DNA from: Lepus europaeus
Taxonomy: Eukaryota > Chordata > Mammalia > Lagomorpha > Leporidae
Direction: 5' to 3'
NCBI RefSeq assembly: GCF_033115175.1
Contig: NC_084844.1
Span: forward strand, 36,303,885-36,367,884
Length of the DNA: 64,000 nt
This document shows, piece by piece, positions 44,170-55,925 of this stretch. A program made the position numbers and the translations under genes. The stretch's first letter is position 1. The number at the start of each line of letters is the position of its first letter. The notes beneath the pieces were generated by a model. The model was not told where the DNA came from, did no database searches, and was given only the letters and a program-made list of their open reading frames with translations.

Positions 44170-44990
44170 CTATGCAACCCGCGTGGAACCGAAGACATAT
44201 GGCCACACGGAAGCATGTGTATTAATTTTTACTGCAGTGGTCCCTTATAACAGTCAAAACATGGGATCAATACAAATATCCAACACCCTGAGTCAGTGTT
44301 TAGCTTAACAATTAAGATGCCCATGTTCCAACTGGATTACCTGGATTCAATTCCTGACTCCCATTCCTGATTCTACCTAGCTTCCTGCTAATGCAGACCC
44401 TGGCAGGCAGCAGCAGTGATGGTTCGAGAAACTGGGTTTCTGGCACTCACACAGATGATCTGGATGGCATTTGCAGTTCCCACCCTCAGCCACTGTGGAG
44501 ATTGAGAGTGAACTAATGGAGTAGTGAACTACTGTCTATCTCAAATAGATTGATGAATGGACAACTGATGAATGAACAGACAATAAAATGCAGCTAAATC
44601 CTTCAGTGGAAAATAATTCAGTCACAAAAACAAATGAAATACAGATATAAACAACAACATGCAAAAATCCTGATATTATGCTGTATCAGAGCTGCCAGAC
44701 ATGAAAGGCCATATGTTACATATTTCATTTATATGAAATATCCAAAATGGGCATAGAGTGACAGGAAGATTGGTGGTTGTCAGGGGTGTGGGCACTAGAG
44801 AGTAGTTAATAAACACAACGGCTATGAGGTTTTTAGGAGATGACAATGAAAATACTCTGGAATTAATGATCATGGTGATGTAACTTCTTTGTGAATACAC
44901 TACGAATCACTGAATTATACATTTTAAAAAGGTGATTTTAAGGTATGTGAATCATATCTCAATTTTAAAAAACAGACAGGTAAGGTTTCA
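44170..44990 (+). mobile_element. Old L1 3' remnant split by an older SINE
   Basis: L1-type 3' sequence at 44,220-44,290 (cccttataacagtcaaaaca) and 44,558-44,985 (aattcagtcacaaaaacaaa, gattggtggttgtcaggggt, aattatacattttaaaaagg, ending catatctcaattttaaaaa). Non-coding. The two parts are contiguous in L1 once the SINE is removed. Confidence 0.65.
44291..44557 (+). mobile_element. Older C-type SINE nested in L1
   Basis: Plus copy: gtcagtgtttagcttaacaa head, ctggattcaattcctgactc, ends in ctatctcaaatag. Confidence 0.75.
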
Positions 44991-45208
44991 TTAGGCTGGT
45001 AAGTCTGGGGCTATTCATACAGAAGTTAGCAGTTGTGTTTTTGTAATCTAGTTTATTTCCTATCTCATTCCCCTAAAGATGAAGAGCCTCAAATGTTATT
45101 TTGCCTACTAGCAGAGCCAGATAAATATAAAAATCCACCCAGGCTGAAATCCTTAGTTTAAGTTCAAGTTCCCTGACAAAAGTATGAGAACAGTGTTTAA
45201 CAGCATCA

Positions 45209-45490
<282 letters not shown>

Positions 45491-45637
45491 TCAACAGAAG
45501 CAGAACAGCATTTTTTAAAACTTTCAAAACCCATTCATGACTTATAAAACTTAGGAACAAAAGGGAAATGCCTCAATCTGATAAAGGGTAACCATTAGAT
45601 ACCAATAGCAAATACCTTACTTAAAAAGTAAAATATT

Positions 45638-45940
45638 CGGGGCCAGAGCTGTGGCGCAGCTGTGGCCTGCAGTACCGGCATAGCATATGGGTACCGGTTT
45701 GAGTCCTGGCTGTTCCACTTTCAATCCAGCTCTCTGCTATAGCCTGGGAAAGCAGCAGAAGATGGCCCAAGTCCTTGGGCTACTGCACCGGCATGGGAGA
45801 CCTGGACAAAGTCCCTGGCTCCCGATCAGCTCAGCTCAGCTCAGCTCTGGCCATTGTGGTCATTTGGGGAGTGAACCAGCAGATGGGAGACCTCTCTCTG
45901 TAATTCTGTCTTTCAAATAAATAAAATAAATCTTTAAAAA
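45638..45940 (+). mobile_element. CSINE with AT-rich TSD
   Basis: Plus copy with part of the head lost and a ctcagctcagctcagctctg triplication in the middle. AAAAAGTAAAATATT / AAAAAGTAAAATGTT flanks. Confidence 0.85.
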
Positions 45941-45956
45941 AAAAAAGTAAAATGTT

Positions 45957-46325
45957 GGGGGCTGGCGCTGTGCTGCAGTGGGTTAAGCCATTGTTTGCAG
46001 CATCAGCATCCCCCATGGGCACCGGTTTGAGTCCCAGCTGCTCCACTTCCAATCCAGCTCCCTGCTAATACATCTGGGAAAGTAGCAGAGAATGGCCTAG
46101 GTACTTAGGGTCCTGCACCCACATGGGAAACCCAGAAGAAACTCCTGGCTTCAGATTGGCCCAGCTCTGGCTGTTGAGGCCATTTAGGGGAGTGAACCAG
46201 TAGATGGAAAGCCCCTCCCCACCCCCTTTCCCTCTCTCACTCTGTCTTTCCCTCTCTGTAAGTCAGCCTCTCAAATAACTAAATTAAATTAAATTAAATT
46301 AATAAATAAAACCTTTTTAAAAAAA
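45957..46325 (+). mobile_element. CSINE, common group
   Basis: Plus copy directly after the previous one; tail drifted to AAATTAAATTAAATT units. Confidence 0.86.
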
Positions 46326-46870
46326 GTTTATGGCAATAAAAAAAAGAAACAGAAAAAAATAAAAATTAAAAAGTTCATAGAAAAAGGGAATTGAAAATGG
46401 GGTAGGCATTTGGCTTAGTGTTTACGGTATCTGCATCTCCTGCTGGAGTGCCTGGTCTTCCACTCCTGATTCCAGCTTCCCATTAATGAGCACCATGGGA
46501 GGCAGCAGGTTATGGGTCAAGTGGTTGGGTCCCTAACACTCACATGGAGACCGAGAATGAGTTCCTGCTCCCAGCTTTGGCCTGGCCCAGCTTCAGCTGT
46601 TGTAAGTATCTGGGGAGCGAATCAGTAGGTGAGAAATGTTTCTCTCCTGCCTCCCAAATAAAATTTTTTTAAAAAATTTTTTAATGGTACATTTATTTTG
46701 GTGCAAAAAAACTCTCTGAAATCCATGCACAATTTTCCACAATATACATTTTCTATGAAATTTTTTCTTCTTAAGCATAGATTTCAATTTTTTTGCACCT
46801 AAATAAGCTTTTTAATTCTATTTTCCACAAACTCTTTGATATATTCTTGTCCAAACCTTTTATGGAAATG
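46326..46870 (+). mobile_element. Mariner-like MITE split by an older SINE (tentative)
   Basis: Left part at about 46,326-46,392 (aaaagttcatagaaaaaggg); right part from about 46,680 (tttattttggtgcaaaaaaa, tgaaatccatgcacaatttt) to about 46,855. AT-rich with mirrored motifs. The family name is a guess. Confidence 0.4.
46393..46668 (+). mobile_element. Older C-type SINE
   Basis: Plus copy: ggggtaggcatttggcttag head, tgctggagtgcctggtcttc; the tail is cctcccaaataaaat. Confidence 0.78.
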
Positions 46871-47379
46871 ATACAATCATATTCTGAAACATAAAAAAAA
46901 AAACCTGAGTAAATGGAGAAACAAACTAAATTCCCAGAAAAAAAAAGTTTTAATTTTATAAAGATGTTAGTTCTTCCCAAGATAATCTATAAAGGCACTG
47001 TAATGCCAACCAGAAACCCAGAACTTTTATAGCATTTTACTTGATGACTACAAAATGTATAGAGAAGAGCAAAAAAAAGGGTCAGGATTAGCCAAGATAA
47101 TTCTGAAGAAAAAGAACAAGATGAGGAGAAGTTGACCTGTGGTTATCTGAAAACCTCCTGATTAACCTGAGGTCCACAAAGAGCTTACATCAAATTTACA
47201 GAATGAGTGCCAGTCACTTGGAAGAAAATTTCAGAGGTAATGAGTATTTTCATTATCTTAGCCTACCATACCCAGAGATTTTTTTTTCCATATGAGTACC
47301 AAACCTCTTCCTTGATAACTGCCACAAAGAATAATGTCTCAACTCCTGCCATTTAGGTCTATCAGAAATAAACCTTGGG
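46871..47379. other. PPM1D intron 3, no recognised element
   Basis: AT-rich; no SINE or exon seen. Confidence 0.45.
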
Positions 47380-47945
47380 GAGCAGATATTTAACCTAGTG
47401 GTTAAGATGCCTGTGTCTCGGGACCAGCACTGTGGTACAGCAGGTTAAGCTGCCACCTACAGCACTAGCATCCAACATGGGTGCCAGTTTGAGTCCCAGC
47501 AGCTCAGCTTCTGACCCAGCTCCCTGCTGATGCACCTAGGAAAGCAGTGGAAAATGGCCCAAGAAGCAACTCCTGGCTCCTGGCTTCAGTCTGGCACAGC
47601 ACCAGCTGTTGCGACCATTTGGGAAGTGAACCAGCAGATAGAAGATGTTGCTCTCTGTCTCTCCCCTCTAACTTTGCCTTTCAAGCAAAATTTTAAAAAT
47701 CTTTAAAAAATGATATTTTATATATGCCTAGGTTCAATTCACAGCTCTAGCCCCTGGTTTCAGTTTCCTACCAATGCAGGCCTTAGGAGGCAACAGCAAT
47801 GGATAAAGTATTGGGTTTCTGCCACCCATATGGGGGACCTGGATTGCATTCCTAGTTCCTTACTCTTGCCTTGTGTATTTGGGTAGTTAGTCAGCCAATA
47901 TAAGTCTGGTCTTTCTGCTTCCCAAATTTTTAAAAATATTTTAAA
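47380..47945 (+). mobile_element. Older C-type SINE split by a CSINE
   Basis: Plus copy in two parts: 47,380-47,418 (gggagcagatatttaaccta) and about 47,730-47,945 (gcctaggttcaattcacagc onward). Rejoining gives the normal older-group order. Confidence 0.8.
47419..47722 (+). mobile_element. CSINE nested in an older SINE
   Basis: Plus copy from gggaccagcactgtggtaca to an AAAATC tail, lacking part of the middle (aatggcccaagaagcaactc). Confidence 0.83.
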
Positions 47946-48201
47946 GTTTTATTTAAAAAATAAAAACAGAAAGAAATAAGAACTATTAGTTAACCCAGGC
48001 CTCAAAAATGAAACTGAAGTAGAAAGGAAAAGAATAATTTATAGAAATATCAACTCTTTTGTAATTCATAAAACTACAAAAGTGAAAAAATATAGTATTA
48101 TTTTTCTCCCAAGATGTGGTGAAGAACAGATAGAAAGGAAAAAACATTAATTTCATCCTATTTGTTGTGAAGAACTAGAAGACCTAAACTAAAGCATTTT
48201 T

Positions 48202-48534
48202 AATACTTTTATTTTTTAATATTTATTTATTTGAAAGTCAGAGTTACATAGAGAGAAGAGAGGAGAGAGAGAGAGGTCTTCCATCCGATGGTTCACTCCC
48301 CAGATGGCCACATGGCCGGAGCTGCTCCAACCCGAAGCCAGGAGCCAGGAGCTTCTTCCTGGTCTCCCACATGGGTGCAAGGGCCCAAGCACCCGGGCCA
48401 TCTTCTACTGCTTTCCCAGGCCATAGCAGAGAGCTGGATTGGAAGAGGAGCAGCTGAGACTAGAACCGGCACCCATATACGTTGCTGGCACTTGAGGCCA
48501 GGGCATTAACCTGCTGCGCCACAGCACTGGCCCC
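48202..48534 (-). mobile_element. CSINE with 13-bp TSD
   Basis: Minus copy flanked by CTAAAGCATTTTT (48,189-48,201 and 48,535-48,547). Confidence 0.92.
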
Positions 48535-48547
48535 CTAAAGCATTTTT

Positions 48548-49204
48548 TTAGACAAGAGAGTAAATAGCTTTTCCTCACTTTCAGCTGGTTTTTTATTAAA
48601 TGATGGGAAGCTCTTTGTCCTTACCCTATCTTATTTAAGCTCCTTTATTAGCTCCCATCATAAATACCAGCCAATTCAAACATGCTCTGAGCCCAAGGAA
48701 GGAATAATTTAAATCGATTACTCCACTCCAAAATATTAAAATTCACTGCTAAAATTAAGTTATTCAAACAGGCAAATTCAACCTTCAAAGCAGCAAAGAA
48801 TACATGTGACTATTAAATAACTAGTAAGTGTAAGAATCAGGTCAAGTTTTTATTGTTGGCCTTGTGTTTGTACACCAAAATAGTATGACGAATGTCATTT
48901 ACACAGATTCTGAAAGGAGGACCTTTGAACACTGCCAGGTATGGTTGGTTGCCTGCTCAACGGCCTTTTCCCTTTTATGTTCAGTAGAGGGCGCTAATGC
49001 AACATCAAAATAAAAGTTGTTTCCTCTGGTTCCAATCAGCTCATCTCCATTAGCTCCAAGTGGCACATGGCAATCAGCAGGTCACAGGAACCCACTAGTC
49101 TTTATTCCTAGAAAATTTCAGCAGCCCTCTCTATTGGTAGCTTCCCACAGACAGCTTCCCAACAAGTTTTGTCTTCTCTAATTCCGTTCTCAAAACAGCT
49201 AATT
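48548..49204. other. SINE-free PPM1D intron 3 stretch with CTCF-like motif
   Basis: About 650 bp of unique or ancient sequence in a SINE-rich intron. It contains the motif described at 48,980-48,996. Confidence 0.5.
48980..48996 (+). promoter_or_regulatory. CTCF-like motif
   Basis: TTCAGTAGAGGGCGCTA resembles the CTCF core (CCASYAGRKGGCRS), with one clear mismatch at the start. Sequence match only. Confidence 0.4.
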
Positions 49205-49475
49205 ATGGGGCCAGCACTGCAGTTTATCTGCCACTTGTGATGCTGACATCTCACTGGAGTGCCCAACTGCTTCACTTCTGACCCAGCTCCCTGCTCATTC
49301 GCCTATTTGCATTCCTGCCATGCACATGGGAGACCCAGAGGAGAGTTCCAGGCCTCCAGCTTTGGCTTGGCCCAGTCCTGGCCATTCAAGCCATTTGGGG
49401 AATGAAACCATAGATGGAAGACATCTCTTATCATTCTGCCTTTTAAATTAATTAATTAATTTGAAGAAATCCTGC
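49205..49475 (+). mobile_element. CSINE, shortened
   Basis: Plus copy missing parts of head and middle; tail taattaattaatt. Confidence 0.8.
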
Positions 49476-49544
49476 TATTTATCAAAACCTTCACTCATAC
49501 ATACACACACACACATCAAAATCATCTCCTTAAAACACAAATCT

Positions 49545-50165
49545 AGGGGCCAGTGCTGTGGCGCAGTGGGTTAAAGCCCTGGCCTGAAGCACCAGTATCC
49601 CATATGGGCACCAGTTCTAGTCCCGGCTGCTCCTCTTCTGATCCTGCTCTCTTCTGTGCCCTGGGAAAGCAGTAGAAGATGGCCAAAGTCCTTGGGCCTC
49701 TGCACCCATGTGGGAGACCCGGAAGAAGCTCCTGGCTTCGGATTGGCACAGCTCCAGCCATTGCAGCCATCAGTGGAGTGAACCAGAGGATGGAAGACCT
49801 CTCTCTCTGCCTCTCTCTAACTTTTTTTTTTTTTGGACAGGTAGAGTGGATAGTGAGAGAGAGAGAGAGAAAGGTCTTCCTTTTTGCCGTTGGTTCACCC
49901 TCCAATGGCTGCTGCGGCCGGCGCATCTCACTGATCCAAAGCCAGGAGCCAGGTGCTTCTCCTGGTCTCCCATGCGGGGGCAGGGCCCAAGGACTTGGGC
50001 CATCCTCCACTGCCTTCCCGGGCCATAGCAGAGAGCTGGCCAGGAAGAGGGGCAACCGGGATAGAATCCGGCGCCCCAACCGGGCGGAGGATTAGCCTGT
50101 TAAGCCACGGCGCCGGCCTCTCAGTAACTCTTTCAAATAAATAAAATAAAATCTTTTAAAAAATG
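49545..50165 (+). mobile_element. CSINE split by a young CSINE
   Basis: Plus copy, 49,545-49,819, resuming at about 50,119 (tctcagtaactctttcaaat) to an AAATC tail. Confidence 0.88.
49820..50118 (-). mobile_element. Young CSINE, nested, B-box deleted
   Basis: Minus copy from an 11-12 base T run to gccacggcgccggcc. Between ccccaaccggg and cggaggattagcc about 30 bases are missing compared with sister copies. The missing part is the pol III B-box region, so this copy should be transcriptionally dead from its own promoter. Confidence 0.9.
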
Positions 50166-50195
50166 AATAAAATTAACACACACACACACACAAAT

Positions 50196-50490
50196 CGAGT
50201 GGTCAGTGTGATGTTGGAGCAGGTTAAGCTGCTGCTTGTGGAACCCTATAACTCAAGTAAGGGCTAAAGTCACAGATTACTCTGTTTCCATCCAGTTACC
50301 TGCTAATGTGCCTGAGGAAGTAGTGTATGATGGTCCAAGCACTGGGGCCCCTGCCACCCACATGGGAGACCTGGATAGTATTCAAGGCTCCTGGTTTCAG
50401 CCTGGACCAGCCCCAGCCATTACTGCCTTTTGGGGAATATATCAGCAGATCTAAGATCTCTTTCACTCTTTCAAATAAATAAATAAATGT
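50196..50490 (+). mobile_element. CSINE, diverged
   Basis: Plus copy preceded by a CA repeat (about 50,176-50,191); ends tttcaaataaataaataaatg. Confidence 0.78.
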
Positions 50491-50749
50491 TTTTTTTTTT
50501 AAATGGAAAGACAACGTTTAATGTTCTATCTATGGTACCACAATTTTACAAATACACAAATCTAGTTATACATTTCCCACTCTTAACTCCATACTAGCTG
50601 ACTACTGCTCTCAGGATAAGGACATGACTCTTTATCACAGCCTATAAGATGCAGTATTTTCTTTTACACATCTTATTTACTCCCCAATCTGTTTCAAGCA
50701 TATTGGCCTGTATCAGTCTCATATAATCAATGCCTTTTTTGTTGTTGTT

Positions 50750-50997
50750 GTTAAAGATTTATTTATTTACTTAAAAAGCAGAGCATCAGAGGTAAGGAAA
50801 GAGAGGGATATTCTTCCATCTGTTGGCTCACTCTACAAATAGAGAGTTTGGGCTATCCTATGCTGCCTACCCAGGTACATCAGCAGGGCGCTGCACTGGA
50901 AGCTGAGCCAAAAGCATTCACAACAGCACTTGGATATGGGATGCCATCAACACAAGCAGCAGCTTTTATCCGATGCTCCATAACGCCCACCCCCAAT
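50750..50997 (-). mobile_element. CSINE, shortened
   Basis: Minus copy from ttaaagatttatttatttac to ccataacgcccacccc. Confidence 0.75.
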
Positions 50998-51280
50998 CAT
51001 GCTTCTTTCTACCACAAAGCTTTTTGCAAATGCTATTACTATGCCTACAACACTTTCCTTCTCTCTCATCTTCTAGCAACTGTACTAATCTCAGTTTAAT
51101 CATCACTACTCTGGCCTAAGTAAAATAAACCTATTTTAAGTTCTCATTAACATGTTGAAATCTTCATTTGTTTTTGTGTTCATTTAATGTACACTTTTCC
51201 CCTTGCTTAGACTGTAAGATTCATAAGAGCAAAGATTACATGCTTGTACACTTACAGCAGTGCTTCCAGCATACTGCACT
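50998..51280. other. PPM1D intron 3, no recognised element
   Basis: Includes an L2-like phrase (cccttgcttagactgtaaga) but too little to assign. Confidence 0.4.
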
Positions 51281-51297
51281 CAAAAAACAAAAAACTG

Positions 51298-51640
51298 GGC
51301 TGGCACCGCGGCTCACTAAGCAATCCTCCACCTGCGGCACCGGCACCCCGGGTTCTAGTCCCAGTTGGGGCGCTGGATTCTGTCCCGGTTGCTCCTCTTC
51401 CAGGCCAGCTCTCTGCTGTGGCCCGGGAAGGCAGTGGAGGATGGCCCAGGTCCTTGGGCCCTGTACCCGCATGGGAGACCAGGAGGAAGCACCTGGCTCC
51501 TGGCTTTGGATCAGCGCAGTGCGCCGGCCATGGCAGCCATTTTGGGGGTGAACCAATGGAAAAGGAAGACCTTTCTCTCTGTTTCTCTCTCTGAATAACT
51601 CTGCCTGTCAAAAAAACCCAAAAAACAAAACAAAAAAACT
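51298..51640 (+). mobile_element. Young GC-rich CSINE
   Basis: Plus copy with ggcaccgcggctcactaagc head and an A/C-rich tail. AAAAAACTG before and after is a likely duplication. Confidence 0.9.
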
Positions 51641-51795
51641 GTTCAATGAGTGATTTGTAAAATTCATGTGCAACTCCACCAGCAGCCACTAGAAGGTGTT
51701 CCTTTACCACACTGTTCATGAGTAATTATCATCCTGAGTGCCTAAAGGATACCAATTTTGATGAGTAGAATGCTCTGATTCCCCAAAACACTGGG

Positions 51796-52103
51796 AAGAT
51801 TTATTTATTTGAAAGTCAGAGTTACACAGAGAGAGGAGAGACAGAGAGAGACCTTTCATCTGATGGTTCACTCCCCAATTGGCCGCAACAGCAGGAGCTG
51901 CACCGATCCGAAGCCAAGAGCTTCTTACAGGTCTCCCACATGGATGCAGGGGCCCAAGAACTTTGGCCATCTTCTACTGCTTTTCCAGGCCATAGCAGAG
52001 AGCAGGATCAGAAGAGGAGCAGCCGGGACTAGAACCAGTGCCCATATGGGATGCCAGCGCTTCAGGCCAGGGCATTAACCCACTGCGCCACAGCGCCGGC
52101 CCC
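51796..52103 (-). mobile_element. CSINE, common group
   Basis: Minus copy from gaagatttatttatttgaaa to gccacagcgccggcccc. Confidence 0.88.
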
Positions 52104-52126
52104 TGAAGTTTTTTTTGTTTAAATTT

Positions 52127-52855
52127 GTGGGTCAGCAGAATGGTGCAGGTTAAGCCTCCTACTTTGACGTCAGAGGTTTCAGTTCCCACTGCTGTGTGTC
52201 CAATCCAGCTCCCATTTAAAAAAAAAAAAAAAAAAAAAGATTTATTTACTTATTTGAAAGTCAGAGTTACACAGTGAGCGAGAAGGAGAGGCAGAAAGAG
52301 AGAGAGAAAGAGAGGGAGGGAGGAAGGGAGGAAGGGAGAGAGATGTCTTCCATCCGCTGGTTCACTCCCCAGATGGCCGCATCATCCAGTGCTGCACCAA
52401 TCCAAAGCCAGGAGCCAGGAGCTTCTTCTAGGTCTCCCACGTGGGTGCAGGGGCCCAAAGTCTTAGGCCATCTTCTACTGCTTTCCCAGGCCTTAGCAGA
52501 GAGCTGGATTGGAAGTGGAGCAGCCAGGTCTCGAACCAGCGCCCATACGGGATGCTGGCGCTGCAGGTGGTGGCTTAACCCACTGCTCCACAGCACCAGC
52601 CCCTCCAGCTTCCTTCTAAAACACCTGGGAAAGTAATGTAAGATGGATCAAGTGCTTGGGCACCTGAGACCCACATGGGTGACCTGGGTGGAGTTCTCAG
52701 CTCCTGGCTTCGGCCTCTGAGCCACAGTCATTGTGTCCATTTGGGTATTGAATGAAAGATCATCTCTCTCTCTCTCTCTCTCTCCCTCCCTCCCTCACTC
52801 TTTCCTTCTCTCTTCCTCCCCAACACTGCATTTCAACAAAATAAATAAATCTATA
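52127..52855 (+). mobile_element. CSINE split by a minus CSINE
   Basis: Plus copy, 52,127-52,215 and 52,604-52,855. The second part ends in a (CT)n run and caaaataaataaatc. Confidence 0.85.
52216..52603 (-). mobile_element. CSINE nested in a plus CSINE
   Basis: Minus copy with an AG-rich expansion (about 52,280-52,340), ending ccacagcaccagcccc. Confidence 0.87.
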
Positions 52856-53097
52856 AAACAATTTCCCCAAGTACCAGAATAAGAACTGAGAAAACAACAT
52901 GTAATCCCTTTTTTTTTAATGCTTAAATATTAATAATCTAAAAGGCAGGTGCCTTTTCTGAGAAGAAAACATTCATGTAATAGGGAAAATCCAAAGGAAA
53001 AAAAAAAAGGCAATTTTTTTTATCACTAAAACAACTTCAACTTTCCCAAATAAGCCTTTTATATCAAAACAGGTCTTTATTTCTATGTATATTTTTT

Positions 53098-53305
53098 TTG
53101 ACAGGCAGAGTTAGACAGTGAGAGAGAGAGACAGAGAGAAAGGTCTTCCTTCCATTGTTCACCCCCTAAATGGCTGCTACGGCTGGCGTGCTGCACCGAT
53201 CCGAAGCCAGGAGCCTGGTGCTTCCTCCTGGTCTCCCATAAGAGTGCAGGGCTCAAGCACTTGAGCCATCCTCCACTGCCTTCCCGGGCCACAGCAGAGC
53301 TGGCC
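53098..53305 (-). mobile_element. Young CSINE, 5'-truncated, 16-bp TSD
   Basis: Minus copy missing its whole tRNA-like head; it stops at cacagcagagctggcc. Flanked by TCTATGTATATTTTTT (53,082-53,097 and 53,306-53,321). Confidence 0.94.
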
Positions 53306-53338
53306 TCTATGTATATTTTTTATAAAACCAGGTTAAAA

Positions 53339-53738
53339 GGCCGGCGCCGTGGCTCACTAGGCTAATCCTCCGCCTACGGCGCCGGCACACCGGGTCCTAG
53401 TCCCGGTCGGGGCGCCGGATTCTGTCCCAGTTGCTCCTCTTCCAGTCCAGCTCTCTGCTGTGGCCCAGGAAGGCAGTGGAGGATGGCCCAAGTTCTTGGG
53501 CCCTGCACCCGCATGGGAGACCAGGGAGAAGCACCCGGCTCCTGGCTTCGGATCGGCGCAGTGCGCCAGCCGTAGCATGCCAGCCGTAGCACGCCGGCCA
53601 TGGCGGCCATTGGAGGGTGAACCAACGGCAAAAGGAAGACCTTTCTCCCTGTCTCAGAGTCTCTCTCTCTCTCTCTCTCTCACTGTCCACTCTGCCTGTC
53701 AAAAACAAAAACAAAAACAAAAAAAGCCAAAAAATAAA
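53339..53738 (+). mobile_element. Young GC-rich CSINE
   Basis: Plus copy about 35 bp from the previous minus copy. It has an extra short repeat in the middle (tgccagccgtagca, twice, about 53,566-53,595) and a CAAAAA-rich tail. AGGTTAAAA is on both sides. Confidence 0.93.
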
Positions 53739-53740
53739 AA

Positions 53741-54312
53741 AAGGTTAAAATTAACTATTGTATGACACAACTACAGCAATATATTCTCTCCTAAAAGGAG
53801 TTTTCACTTCTCCAGTGAATCTTTCTTATCAACTATTATTGTTCGTTCCCTCTTTAAAACAGCAAACTCTCTAGACTCTCTCTTCTGCTCTTGATGAAAC
53901 CCCATTTCTCTCTTCCCCTCTATAATAAAACTCCTACAAGGAATCATATAAACTTCCCATATCAAATTTTATTCCTCCTATTCATGAAGTTGGCTCTTGT
54001 TTGAACAAATTTCCATTGTGTAGGCTCACTATTTCACCAAAAACCAATACTTTCTTTGTTAGGGTCAACAACAGCCACATTGCAGAAGGTAATGGTCATT
54101 TCTCAGTCTTCACTCTACCTGAACACTCATTTCAAACATTCTTTCTGGAACATTTCCTTCATTTAGCTTCCAGGGCTCCATCCCCTGAATTTAAGTTTCA
54201 CTTAAGGCTCTTACTTTTCTTGCCTGATTTCTCCATTCATAGCCCTCTTTTTTTAATGTGTTTTTTCAGTAATTTCTTTATTTTTCATCTTATTTGAAAG
54301 CCAGTTAGTGAT
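53741..54312. other. PPM1D intron 3, no SINE
   Basis: Contains tctggaacatttccttcatt and gcttccagggctccatcccc, faintly L2-like. No exon 3 of PPM1D here. Confidence 0.4.
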
Positions 54313-54328
54313 AAAAAAACAGAGATCT

Positions 54329-54675
54329 GGCCGGCGCCGTGGCTCAACAGGCTAATCCTCCGCCTTGCGGCGCCGGCACACCGGGTTCTAGTCCCGGTCG
54401 GGGCACCGATCCTGTCCCGGTTGCCCCTCTTCCAGGCCAGCTCTCTGCTGTGGCTAGGGAGTGCAGTGGAGGATGGCCCAAGTGCTTGGGTCCTGCACCC
54501 CATGGGAGACCAGGAGAAGCACCTGGCTCCTGCCATCGGAACAGCGCGGTGCGCCGGCCGCAGCGCGCTACCGCGGCAGCCATTGGAGGGTGAACCAACG
54601 GCAAAGGGAAGACCTTTCTCTCTGTCTCTCTCTCTCGCTGTCGACTCTGCCTGTCCAAAAAAAAAAAACAAAAAA
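54329..54675 (+). mobile_element. Young GC-rich CSINE with 16-bp TSD
   Basis: Plus copy flanked by AAAAAAACAGAGATCT (54,313-54,328 and 54,676-54,691). High CpG content, little decay. Confidence 0.95.
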
Positions 54676-54729
54676 AAAAAAACAGAGATCTTCCATAAGC
54701 TGATTAACAAACTGAAATCCCTAGTCTGT

Positions 54730-55057
54730 ATATTTTTTTGAAGATTTATTTATTTATTTGAAAGTCAGAGTTACATAGAGAAGGAGAGGCAGAGAGAGAG
54801 AGGTCTTCCATCCACTGGTTCACTCCCCAGATGGCCGCAATGGCTGGAGCTGTGCCAATCTGGAGCCAGGAGCCAGGAGCTTCTTCCAGGTCTCCCACGT
54901 GGGCGCAGGGGCCCAAGCACTTGGGTCATCTTCCACTGCTTTCCCAAGCCATAGTAGAGAGCTGGATCAGAAGAGGAGCAGCCACAATATGAACTGGCGC
55001 CCACGGGATGGCAGCACTAGAGGCAGCGGCTTTACATGCTATGCCATAGCACTGGCC
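54730..55057 (-). mobile_element. CSINE with TSD
   Basis: Minus copy flanked by CCCTAGTCT (about 54,719-54,727 and 55,059-55,067). Confidence 0.88.
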
Positions 55058-55299
55058 CCCCTAGTCTACACCTTATAGCCAGAAGACAACTAGACATCAC
55101 CATTATAATGTCTCATATTTGCCTCAAAGATAGTTTGTTCAAAACTCAACTCCTGACCTCTCCTTACCACAGATGTTCCAGTCTTTCTTGTATCAGTTAA
55201 TGGCAACTCCACCCTTCCAACTGCTAAGTTTAAACTCATGAGTAATGATGACTTTTGCATTTGTTCCTTCAGCCTAAATTCTTTAGGGCAGACACTCCC

Positions 55300-55925
55300 A
55301 GGTCTCACTGTCTCATCTTTTTAGTCATACATCTTTTTCAGTGAGGCCTCCTCTTACCCTTCCATTTGAAATTACAAACCTGGGATAGGCATTTTATGTA
55401 GAGGTTAAGATGCCAATTAAAATGTCCACATCCCACATCAGAGTACCTAAGTTCAATAACTGGTTGTAGCTCCCAATTCCAGCTTCCTGTTAATTGGAAC
55501 CCTGGGAAGCAGCAGTATTCACTGCTGATGCCTCAAATGATTAGGTTCCTGCTACCCACAAAGGAGACCTGGACTAAATTCCTGGCTTCCAGCTTCAGTC
55601 TTTTAACAGCTGTGGCATTTGTGGGGGTAAACTAGTGGGAGAAAGTATATTCCTGCACTCTCAAATAAACAAGTGTTCAAAAAATTTTTTAAATAATTTA
55701 AAATTACAATCCCTAATTCTATAACATTTTCTACTTTATTTTTCTTAGTAATATTTCTCATTATCTAACACAATATATTATCTCATTATTTTAGCTTATC
55801 TAGAAGGTAACCACTAGGTGTCCACAAATCGCTGACTGTGTTGTTCATAACTGAATCCCTAGCACCTGGAATAGTATCCTGGCACAGAGCAGTTATATAA
55901 TGGCTTCTACCTTCCTCTCAAAGAT
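55300..55925 (+). mobile_element. L2 3' remnant split by an older SINE
   Basis: Left part 55,300-55,377 (cagtgaggcctcctcttacc); right part 55,701-55,925 (ctactttatttttcttagta, then tccctagcacctggaatagt, ctggcacagagcag). Together they follow the L2 3' end. Confidence 0.65.
55378..55700 (+). mobile_element. Older C-type SINE nested in L2, 9-bp TSD
   Basis: Plus copy flanked by AAATTACAA (55,369-55,377 and 55,701-55,709): tgggataggcattttatgta head, cagagtacctaagttcaata. Confidence 0.82.
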
